Assembly (NCBI GenBank): GCA_002868905.1
Contig: PKUA01000064.1
Span: 1 to 56,769, forward strand
From: Desulfuromonas sp.
GTDB lineage: Bacteria; Desulfobacterota; Desulfuromonadia; Desulfuromonadales; Geothermobacteraceae
Direction: 5' to 3'
DNA length: 56,769 bases
A program made the translations under genes and the position numbers. The notes below the pieces were generated by a model. The model searched no databases and was not told the origin of the DNA. It was given only the letters and a program-made list of their open reading frames with translations. Positions 1 through 6,341 of this stretch are shown in pieces (within the stretch, counting starts at the first letter, position 1; every line of letters starts with the position of its first letter).

Positions 1-36
1 ACACACCTCCTGTTCCCGTTAGGGTAATTGGTGTGT
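1..36. other. inverted repeat at window edge
   Basis: ACACACC (1-7) and GGTGTGT (30-36) form a perfect 7-bp inverted repeat with a 22-nt loop. No T-tract follows. It may be the end of a structure belonging to a gene outside the window. Bases 37-94 show nothing I can name. Confidence 0.3.
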
Positions 37-94
37 CCGCTAAAGTGAAGATAGCTCACTGTCCATTTCTGCGTGAATGCTTCTGATAGCCTCA

Positions 95-123
95 TTGACA
101 CCCCCCTATCTCAATGTTAATCT
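95..123 (+). promoter_or_regulatory. sigma-70-type promoter for mgtE
   Basis: TTGACA (95-100), a 17-bp spacer, then TAATCT (118-123). Transcription would begin near 130, leaving a leader of only about 36 nt. That is too short for an M-box magnesium riboswitch. A GGGGAGG ribosome-binding site lies at 151-157. Confidence 0.6.
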
Positions 124-165
124 GGCCCGCTTAAGATGCCACTTTCACCCGGGGAGGATTGACCG

Positions 166-1521
166 ATGGACCAGAATCTGCAAAGACTCCTCGAGACGGT
201 CCGCAAGCTGATCCGGCGTGGCGCTTACCCCAGCCTCACCAAGGTGCTGGCCAAGATTCACCCGGCCGACATCGCCCACCTGTTCCGTTACCTCAATTTT
301 CCAGAACAGCGCACCCTGTTCAATCTGATCGCCGACCCGGAGCTTGCCGGACAGGTCCTGGCCGAGGTCGAGCACGAGACCGGTGCCCAGCTTCTGGAGC
401 AGTTGCAGAAAGAGTCGATCACCGAGATCCTGCAGGAGATGCCGTACGACGACGCGGCCGACATCATCCAGAACATGCCGGAAGAGCTTGCCGAGGAGAT
501 CCTCCTCCTGATGGAGGACGAAGACTCGGTCGAGATCGAAGAGCTGCTGAAGTACGAAGAGGATTCGGCCGGCGGGATCATGGCGACCGAGTTTTTTTCC
601 CTCGACCAGGAGTTGACCGCCCGGGAGGCAATCAGTGCCCTGCAGGAGGCCGAGGACATCGAGATGGTCTTCTATCTCTATGTCACCGACGAGCACAACC
701 ACCTGGTCGGTGTCCTCTCCCTGCGTCAGCTGCTGACGGTGCCTCCCAGCACCCAGCTCAAGCAGATCATGGCGCGGGAGGTGTTCAGCGTCGATATCGA
801 CATGGACCAGGAGGAAGTTGCGCGTTTGGTCGAGAAGTATGACATCCTGGCGATTCCGGTCGTCAACGACAGTAACAAGCTGATGGGGATCATCACCGTC
901 GACGACGTCATCGACGTCCTGCGCCAGGAGGCGACCGAGGATATCTACAAGATGGCCGGTGCCAGCGAGGAGGAGTTGCTGCTCGGTAACAAGGCCTTCA
1001 AGATCGCCCGGCTGCGCCTGCCGTGGCTGATTACCAACCTGTTCGGCGGGGTGATCACCGGCTACCTCATGTGGCTGTTCAAGGTGACCATCAAGGATGT
1101 TATCGCGTTGATTTCGTTCATCCCGGTCATCACCGGCATGGGCGGGAACGTCGGCGGCCAATCCGCGACCATCGTGGTGCGAGGTTTCGCCACCGGCAAG
1201 ATCGATTTCTCAACCCTGCGCCAGGTCTGCTTAAAGGAGCTGCGCGTCGGGATTATCATGGGGATCGTTTGTGGCTTCACCGTCGGTCTGGTCGCCTTTT
1301 TCTGGCATGGCAACCCCTACCTCGGTCTCGTGGTCGGTGTCGCAATGGCCATGGCGATGACCGTTGCCGCGACCATGGGGGTCCTGGCGCCATCGTTTTT
1401 CAAGAAGATCGGTGTCGATCCTGCCATCGCCGCAACCCCGTTTGTCCAGACAGCCAACGATATCACCGGTATTTTGATCTATTTCGCGACCGCGACCATG
1501 TTTCTGCACCTGCTCAAGTGA
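166..1521 (+). CDS. mgtE: MgtE magnesium transporter
   Basis: Inner-membrane Mg2+ channel of the MgtE family, 451 aa, the usual full length. The order of parts is typical: an acidic helical N domain (about residues 1-130, rich in the 'EEILLLMEDED' kind of pattern), a CBS pair (about 135-255, with 'AGGIMATEFF' and 'IITVDDVIDVL'), then five hydrophobic segments from about 285 to the end. The membrane part has the family's 'GMGGNVGGQSA' and the C-terminal 'ANDITGILIYF' patterns. The N and CBS domains sense cytosolic Mg2+ and close the pore. The start is set by GGGGAGG 8 nt upstream of the ATG. It appears monocistronic behind its own promoter, and the next gene on the strand also has its own promoter. 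Confidence 0.95.
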   Translation: MDQNLQRLLETVRKLIRRGAYPSLTKVLAKIHPADIAHLFRYLNFPEQRTLFNLIADPELAGQVLAEVEHETGAQLLEQLQKESITEILQEMPYDDAADIIQNMPEELAEEILLLMEDEDSVEIEELLKYEEDSAGGIMATEFFSLDQELTAREAISALQEAEDIEMVFYLYVTDEHNHLVGVLSLRQLLTVPPSTQLKQIMAREVFSVDIDMDQEEVARLVEKYDILAIPVVNDSNKLMGIITVDDVIDVLRQEATEDIYKMAGASEEELLLGNKAFKIARLRLPWLITNLFGGVITGYLMWLFKVTIKDVIALISFIPVITGMGGNVGGQSATIVVRGFATGKIDFSTLRQVCLKELRVGIIMGIVCGFTVGLVAFFWHGNPYLGLVVGVAMAMAMTVAATMGVLAPSFFKKIGVDPAIAATPFVQTANDITGILIYFATATMFLHLLK

Positions 1522-1541
1522 ATATGTTTGTGGCTTCCCGC

Positions 1542-1570
1542 TTGACCTCGCCGTGATGAATGTCTAAAAT
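1542..1570 (+). promoter_or_regulatory. promoter of the toxin-antitoxin pair
   Basis: TTGACC (1542-1547), 17-bp spacer, TAAAAT (1565-1570). It begins just after the mgtE stop and is followed at once by a palindrome, as in autoregulated toxin-antitoxin operons. Confidence 0.65.
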
Positions 1571-1574
1571 AAAA

Positions 1575-1589
1575 CTAGACTAAGTCTAG
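1575..1589. promoter_or_regulatory. palindromic operator of the TA operon
   Basis: CTAGACT (1575-1581), A, AGTCTAG (1583-1589): a perfect 15-bp palindrome between the -10 box and the antitoxin start, covering the likely transcription start near 1577. Phd/YefM-type antitoxins bind such palindromes to repress their own operon. The binder is inferred. Confidence 0.65.
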
Positions 1590-1612
1590 CTAATCTATGG
1601 GTGGGAGGGTTT

Positions 1613-1846
1613 ATGAAAGTCAATATGCATGAAGCAAAAAGCCAGTTGTCAGCTCTGGCGGAAAAGGTTTGGCAAGGGGAAACCGTCATCATAGCGAAAG
1701 CAGGCAAGCCTTATCTTGATTTGTTGCCGCACAGGGAGGGGCGCATCCAGCGTCGGCCGGGACGGTTCAAGGAGGAAATTGTCATTGCCGCTGATTTCGA
1801 CCGGACTCCTGAAGAAGTCATAAATGCTTTTGAGGGGGAGGAGTGA
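1613..1846 (+). CDS. Phd/YefM-family antitoxin
   Basis: Antitoxin of a type II toxin-antitoxin pair, 77 aa. The N-terminal half (MKVNMHEAKSQLSALAEKV) is the Phd/YefM DNA-binding fold with its typical 'EAKSQLS' helix. 'GETVIIAKAGKPYLDLLP' completes the domain. The acidic C-terminal tail ('DRTPEEVINAFEGEE') would wrap and block the toxin. The ATG at 1613 is preferred over an upstream in-frame GTG (1601) because GGGAGGG sits at 1603-1609. The stop codon overlaps the toxin start by one base (TGATG), so the two are translationally coupled. Autorepression through the palindrome at 1575-1589 is expected. Confidence 0.88.
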   Translation: MKVNMHEAKSQLSALAEKVWQGETVIIAKAGKPYLDLLPHREGRIQRRPGRFKEEIVIAADFDRTPEEVINAFEGEE

Positions 1847-2232
1847 TGCAGCGATATTTGCTGGATACTCATGTGCTTCTTTGGTGGCTCTCCGATGCGC
1901 AGCAACTCGGACCGCGTTGCCGGGAAATTTTGGCAGATCCCCGAAACGAAGTGTATGTCAGTGCTGCAACGACGTGGGAAATATCGATCAAAATTACTAT
2001 GGGCAAATTGCAGGCCCCTGAAGACATGGATTCAATTGTAGAGGATGAAGGATTTAGCAAGCTTCCAATAAGTCTTTTTCACGGGCAGTTGGCCGGGAGT
2101 TTGCCCTCGTATCATCGCGACCCGTTTGATCGGATGCTCATCGCACAGGCGCAAGCCGAGGGGCTTATTCTGATCACCGCAGATGAGAATATCGGGAAAT
2201 ACAACCTGCGTCTTCGAAATCCCAGTGAATAG
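1846..2232 (+). CDS. PIN-domain toxin (VapC type)
   Basis: Toxin partner of the preceding antitoxin, 128 aa, a complete PIN-domain ribonuclease. The acidic metal-binding residues are visible: Asp7 in 'LLDTHVLLWW', Glu45 in 'TTWEIS', Asp92/Asp95 in 'RDPFDRML' and Asp113 in 'ITADENI'. VapC toxins use Mg2+ to cut specific tRNA or rRNA sites and stop translation. The target here cannot be told from sequence. A GGGGGAGGAG ribosome-binding site lies inside the antitoxin end. The pair sits between the housekeeping genes mgtE and recO, consistent with a small mobile insertion, though no flanking repeats were seen. Confidence 0.9.
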   Translation: MQRYLLDTHVLLWWLSDAQQLGPRCREILADPRNEVYVSAATTWEISIKITMGKLQAPEDMDSIVEDEGFSKLPISLFHGQLAGSLPSYHRDPFDRMLIAQAQAEGLILITADENIGKYNLRLRNPSE

Positions 2233-2287
2233 CTATAAGAAGCGGGTTAACGGGGATTTTTCTCTGCCAATATTTGTATGGTAGTTA

Positions 2288-3055
2288 ATGTTTATGCACA
2301 TCACCGTCACAGAAGCGATCGTGTTGCGTCATGTCGATTACGGTGAGGCCGATCGGATCGTCACTTTCCTGACCGCTGCTGGTGACGTCTGGAAGGGATT
2401 CGCTCGTCACGCCCGTAGCAGCCGGAAGCGGTTTGGCGCGTCCCTCGAGCCGTACTCCCGGGTGAGAGTCCACTGGAGGCCGGGTCGGGGCGATCTGGCG
2501 AGTTTGCAGCAGGTCGAATTGCTGGCCCTGCGTGACGGGTTGCGTCGCGAGCTTCTCAGTTTGACCCTGGCCGGGTACGGTTGCGAACTGGCCATGGAGA
2601 TCGTCGGGGAGGGGGGACATCAGCCGGGCATGTTCGCCTGGCTCGACGCGTTTCTCGATCATCTCGCCGCCGGAGGAGATCCTGCCTCGGCGCGACTCCT
2701 GCTGGAGTTACACTTTTTGCAGTTGGCCGGGTATATACCCCATCTGCTGCACTGTTCCGAGTGTTTCGGCCGGCTGGGAGATCCTGTTGCATTCTCCGCC
2801 GCTCGCGGCGGAAGCCTCTGCGACGCTTGTGCCAGTGGGCGCGGCGAGGTCACGGTCGGCCTGGCGACCCTCGGCAGCCTCTCACGCTGTCTGCGCGGTC
2901 GCCCCGAGCAGATCGGAGAGATCCGGCTGGGGGCGACCACCCTGCAGGAGACGCGACCTCTGTTGGAGACGGCCCTTGATTCGGTGCTGCACCGCCCGTT
3001 GAAATCAAAAAAGATTCTCGAAGAATTGTTGAGGAATGATCGGGAAAGAACATAA
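2288..3055 (+). CDS. recO: DNA repair protein RecO
   Basis: Recombination mediator of the RecFOR pathway, 255 aa. It loads RecA on SSB-coated single-stranded DNA. The N-terminal OB fold begins with 'TEAIVLRHVDYGEADRIVTFLT', a hallmark of RecO. The helical C domain carries four zinc-binding cysteines: C156, C159, C178 and C181. The start could be the ATG at 2288 or two codons later at 2294; neither has a strong ribosome-binding site. It lies directly upstream of glyQ, an order I recall from related deltaproteobacteria, but glyQ has its own promoter. Bases 3056-3119 hold no feature. Confidence 0.9.
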   Translation: MFMHITVTEAIVLRHVDYGEADRIVTFLTAAGDVWKGFARHARSSRKRFGASLEPYSRVRVHWRPGRGDLASLQQVELLALRDGLRRELLSLTLAGYGCELAMEIVGEGGHQPGMFAWLDAFLDHLAAGGDPASARLLLELHFLQLAGYIPHLLHCSECFGRLGDPVAFSAARGGSLCDACASGRGEVTVGLATLGSLSRCLRGRPEQIGEIRLGATTLQETRPLLETALDSVLHRPLKSKKILEELLRNDRERT

Positions 3056-3119
3056 ATTTAAGTTTCCCTGAACAACCCGTAAAAGCTGGTTAAATCAGGG
3101 CATGCTGCTGATCTGTTCC

Positions 3120-3149
3120 TTGACACCCGTTGATGCGGGGAGTTAGAAT
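3120..3149 (+). promoter_or_regulatory. sigma-70-type promoter for glyQS
   Basis: TTGACA (3120-3125), 18-bp spacer, TAGAAT (3144-3149). Start of transcription near 3156, giving a leader of about 58 nt. Confidence 0.6.
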
Positions 3150-3167
3150 TGATGCCCTCGAAAGATT

Positions 3168-3200
3168 GTATACAGTATACTTTCGCCACGCGACGTGGCG
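3168..3200 (+). promoter_or_regulatory. glyQ leader: twin GTATAC boxes and hairpin
   Basis: Two copies of the self-complementary hexamer GTATAC (3168-3173 and 3175-3180) flank a single A. They are followed by a perfect 7-bp hairpin CGCCACG-CGA-CGTGGCG (3184-3200). The hairpin ends 4 nt before the GGAGG of glyQ (3205-3209), so it could affect ribosome access. No T-box is present (no room and no specifier structure). Confidence 0.4.
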
Positions 3201-3213
3201 CCATGGAGGTCAC

Positions 3214-4083
3214 GTGACATTTCAAGAATTAATCCTTTCCCTGCAGGCCTACTGGGCGAAGCAGGGTTGTGTCATTCAGCAACCGTACGACCTGGAGAAG
3301 GGGGCCGGCACCTTTCACCCGGCGACCTTCCTCCGATCCCTCGGTCCCGAACCGTGGAAGGTTGCCTACGTCGAGCCGTCCCGTCGCCCGACCGACGGAC
3401 GTTACGGCGAGAATCCGAACCGCCTGCAGCATTACTACCAGTTCCAGGTCATCCTCAAACCCTCGCCGCTGGAGATCCAGGACCTTTACCTCGACTCGCT
3501 CAAGAGTTTCGGCATCGACCCCCTCAAGCACGATATCCGCTTTGTCGAGGACGACTGGGAGTCGCCGACTCTCGGTGCCTGGGGTCTCGGCTGGGAAGTC
3601 TGGCTCGACGGCATGGAGATCACCCAGTTCACTTATTTTCAGCAGTGCGGCGGTATCGACCTCAAGCCGATTTCCGGCGAGTTGACCTACGGTATCGAGC
3701 GGATCGCCATGTACCTGCAGGGGGTCGACAATGTCTACGATCTCGAGTGGGTCGACGGTATCAAGTACGGCGATGTTCACCACCAGACCGAGGTTGAGTT
3801 CTCCCATTACAATTTTGAGGAAGCCGATACCGGCATGCTGTTTCAGCTCTTCGACATGTACGAGAAGGAGTGCCAGCGGCTGGCGGAGAAGGAGCTGGTG
3901 TTCCCGGCCTACGATTTCGTACTGAAGGCGTCTCATTCGTTCAACCTGCTCGATGCTCGTGGCGCCATCTCGGTCACCGAGCGCGCCCACTACATCGGTC
4001 GCGTCCGCAACCTGGCGAAAGTTTGCGCCGAGGGCTATGTCAAGCAGCGTGAGAAGATGGGATATCCGCTGCTGAAGAAATAG
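3214..4083 (+). CDS. glyQ: glycyl-tRNA synthetase alpha subunit
   Basis: Catalytic subunit of the alpha2beta2 bacterial glycyl-tRNA synthetase, which charges tRNA-Gly using glycine and ATP. The class II core is very well conserved ('[25 protein letters not shown]', '[21 protein letters not shown]', '[20 protein letters not shown]' regions). The frame stays open upstream to 3130, but the family begins at '[13 protein letters not shown]'. The GTG at 3214, with GGAGG 4 nt upstream, is therefore the start, giving 289 aa, the family size. It is followed 110 nt later by glyS and is transcribed from the promoter at 3120. Confidence 0.95.
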   Translation: MTFQELILSLQAYWAKQGCVIQQPYDLEKGAGTFHPATFLRSLGPEPWKVAYVEPSRRPTDGRYGENPNRLQHYYQFQVILKPSPLEIQDLYLDSLKSFGIDPLKHDIRFVEDDWESPTLGAWGLGWEVWLDGMEITQFTYFQQCGGIDLKPISGELTYGIERIAMYLQGVDNVYDLEWVDGIKYGDVHHQTEVEFSHYNFEEADTGMLFQLFDMYEKECQRLAEKELVFPAYDFVLKASHSFNLLDARGAISVTERAHYIGRVRNLAKVCAEGYVKQREKMGYPLLKK

Positions 4084-4108
4084 CGTTTAGCGTTGATCCA
4101 ATGCAGAG

Positions 4109-4156
4109 ACGCTGAGTAGGAGGGGTCGCAGGGCAGAGAGGGGTGCGGCTCAGCGT
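4109..4156. repeat. inverted repeat between glyQ and glyS
   Basis: ACGCTGAG (4109-4116) pairs with CTCAGCGT (4149-4156) around a purine-rich 32-nt loop. The surrounding 'ATGCAGAGACGCTGAG' text resembles a degenerate 'ACGCAGAGACGCAGAG' intergenic repeat that I recall from related genomes (memory, unchecked). No T-tract follows, so glyQ and glyS are probably still co-transcribed. Confidence 0.4.
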
Positions 4157-4193
4157 TTAAAAAGCTACATAACCGGAATTATCGGAGATATTC

Positions 4194-6257
4194 ATGGCAC
4201 AAGAGCTTTTCATAGAGATCGGAACCGAGGAGATTCCTGCAGGCTTTCTGCCGAAGGCGATGGCTGATCTGCAGCGGTTGCTGAGCAAGGAGCTGTCCTC
4301 GGCCAATATCGGCTGTGGTGAGATCCGCACCTTCGCAACCCCGCGGCGGATAGCGATCGTCGTCAACGACGTGGTGGTTGAGCAGCAGCGCCAGGAGCTC
4401 TCCCTGACCGGGCCGTCGGTCAAGGTTGCCTACGATGCCGACGGGAACCCGACCAAGGCGGCGATCGGATTCGCCAAGTCGAACGGGGTCGAGGTTGGGG
4501 AACTGACCACGGTCGAGACCGAGAAGGGGACTTATATCCAGATCGCCAAGGTGATCGAGGGACGCCCGACCCGTGAGCTGCTGCCGGAAATGCTGCCGAA
4601 AGTCATTGCCGCGCTCCCATTCAAGAAGTCGATGCGCTGGAAGGACCTTGATATCCGTTTCGCTCGCCCGATGCACTGGATCGTTGCCCTGTTCGGCGGC
4701 GAGGTGGTGCCGTTCGAGTTCGGTAACCTGACCAGCGGCAAACTCTCCCGCGGTCATCGCTTCATGGCGCCGGACCAGTTTGAGGTCGCCGATTGCAGCC
4801 AGTGGCTGACAGAGCTTGAGCGACGTTTCGTCACCGCCGATCCACAGGCACGCCGCGACGCGATCGAGCAGGGGGTGGTTGCCATTGCCGCCGAAGCGGG
4901 CGGTGCGGTCAACCTCGACCAGAACCTCCTCGACGAGATTACCTATCTCGTCGAGGACCCGACGCCGGTCTGCGGCGGTTTTGAGGCCGAGTTCCTGCAG
5001 CTGCCGCGCGAGCTGCTGGTCACCAGCATGAAGACTCACCAGCGCTATTTCACCGTCTCAGACAAGAACGGCAAGCTGTTACCAAACTTCATTACTGTCT
5101 CCAACACCCGGGCCGAAGATTTGAAGGTCGTGGCGAACGGCAATGAACGGGTACTGCGCGCTCGCTTGTCGGATGCGATGTTCTTCTGGAAGGAAGATCA
5201 GAAGAGCAAGCTGGAGAGCCGTCTCGAGGCGCTGAAGAACGTTGTCTATCAGCAGAAGCTCGGCACCAGCTACGAAAAGGTGATGCGTTTCACCGCCATC
5301 GCCAAGAGTCTGGCGGAACGGTTCGAGCCGGCCGCGGTCGCGTCTGCCGAACGGGCCGCCATGCTCGCCAAGTGCGATCTCGAGACCAACATGGTCTACG
5401 AATTCCCCGAACTGCAGGGGATTATGGGACGGGAGTATTTGACGATCGAGGGGGAGGATTCGCGGATTGCGACGGCCGTTTTCGAACATTACCTGCCGAT
5501 CGAGGCCGGAGGCGACCTGCCGTCGGACAATCTCGGGGCTTTCGTCTCCATCGCCGACAAGATCGACACCATCTGCGGCTGCTTCGGCGTCGGCCTGATC
5601 CCGTCCGGATCGGCCGATCCGTATGCCCTGCGGCGCAGCGCCATCGGAATTCTCAACATCATCCTCGATCGTGATTTCCGCCTCTCCCTGGTTGACCTGA
5701 TCGGGCAGAGTGTCGAGCTGCTGGCCGAGAAGCTGGTCCGGCCGGCTGACGAGGTTCGTGCGGACGTGCTGAACTTTTTCCGTGGCCGTTTCCAGAACAT
5801 GCTGACCGGGCAGGGGGTGCCGAACGATGTGGTCGATGCGGCCCTCGCGGCGGCATTCGATGACCCGGTCGATGCCCGGCTGCGAGCCCACGCCCTGGCC
5901 GAATTGAAAGGGCGGGAAGATTTCGAACCTCTCTCGGTCGCCTTCAAGCGGGTCGGCAACATCATCAAGGGCGGGACCGAAGTCGAGGTCGACCCCGAAT
6001 TGTTCGAGGCCGACGCCGAAAAGAAACTGTTCAGCGAGATGCTGCAGGTTCGCAAGGAGGTCGATGAGCTGATCGCAGCCGACGATTACGCTGCCGCCAT
6101 GCGGGCGGTGGCAGGGCTCAGGCCGGCGATCGATGCGTTCTTCGAGGATGTCATGGTCATGGCGGAAGATCCGGCGGTCAAGACCAACCGCCTCGCCCTG
6201 TTGACCGACATCGCCGGATTGTTCCAAGGTATTGCAGACTTCGCCCGAATCGCTTGA
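4194..6257 (+). CDS. glyS: glycyl-tRNA synthetase beta subunit
   Basis: Beta subunit of the tetrameric glycyl-tRNA synthetase, 687 aa, full length. It starts with the family signature 'LFIEIGTEEIPAGFLPKAM'. The middle has the HD-like region ('DLETNMVYEFPELQGIMGREYL'), and the C-terminal part is the anticodon-binding helical domain ('FFEDVMVMAEDPAVKTNRLALL'). It binds and positions tRNA-Gly for the alpha subunit. The start is supported by GGAG 8 nt upstream. The stop codon lies inside the loop and descending arm of the terminator at 6242-6275. Confidence 0.95.
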   Translation: MAQELFIEIGTEEIPAGFLPKAMADLQRLLSKELSSANIGCGEIRTFATPRRIAIVVNDVVVEQQRQELSLTGPSVKVAYDADGNPTKAAIGFAKSNGVEVGELTTVETEKGTYIQIAKVIEGRPTRELLPEMLPKVIAALPFKKSMRWKDLDIRFARPMHWIVALFGGEVVPFEFGNLTSGKLSRGHRFMAPDQFEVADCSQWLTELERRFVTADPQARRDAIEQGVVAIAAEAGGAVNLDQNLLDEITYLVEDPTPVCGGFEAEFLQLPRELLVTSMKTHQRYFTVSDKNGKLLPNFITVSNTRAEDLKVVANGNERVLRARLSDAMFFWKEDQKSKLESRLEALKNVVYQQKLGTSYEKVMRFTAIAKSLAERFEPAAVASAERAAMLAKCDLETNMVYEFPELQGIMGREYLTIEGEDSRIATAVFEHYLPIEAGGDLPSDNLGAFVSIADKIDTICGCFGVGLIPSGSADPYALRRSAIGILNIILDRDFRLSLVDLIGQSVELLAEKLVRPADEVRADVLNFFRGRFQNMLTGQGVPNDVVDAALAAAFDDPVDARLRAHALAELKGREDFEPLSVAFKRVGNIIKGGTEVEVDPELFEADAEKKLFSEMLQVRKEVDELIAADDYAAAMRAVAGLRPAIDAFFEDVMVMAEDPAVKTNRLALLTDIAGLFQGIADFARIA

Positions 6258-6275
6258 TTCGGGCGTTGCCTTTTT
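6242..6275 (+). terminator. Rho-independent terminator after glyS
   Basis: A perfect 10-bp stem CGCCCGAATC (6242-6251) / GATTCGGGCG (6256-6265) with a GCTT loop, then TTGCCTTTTT. The stem includes the last codons and the stop of glyS. Confidence 0.85.
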
Positions 6276-6341
6276 GGGTTTCGTTTGGGGAAACGTTTGT
6301 TCCGGGGCATTGCCTCACACTATTCTTCTGGAGGAGAAATC

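Noticed and set aside
1-165. Possible M-box magnesium riboswitch before mgtE
   Set aside because: The good promoter at 95-123 leaves only about 36 nt of leader, and no M-box core motifs are seen.
3130-3213. N-terminal 28-residue extension of GlyQ from a TTG start
   Set aside because: It would overlap the promoter's -10 region and leader; the family start and GGAGG support GTG 3214.
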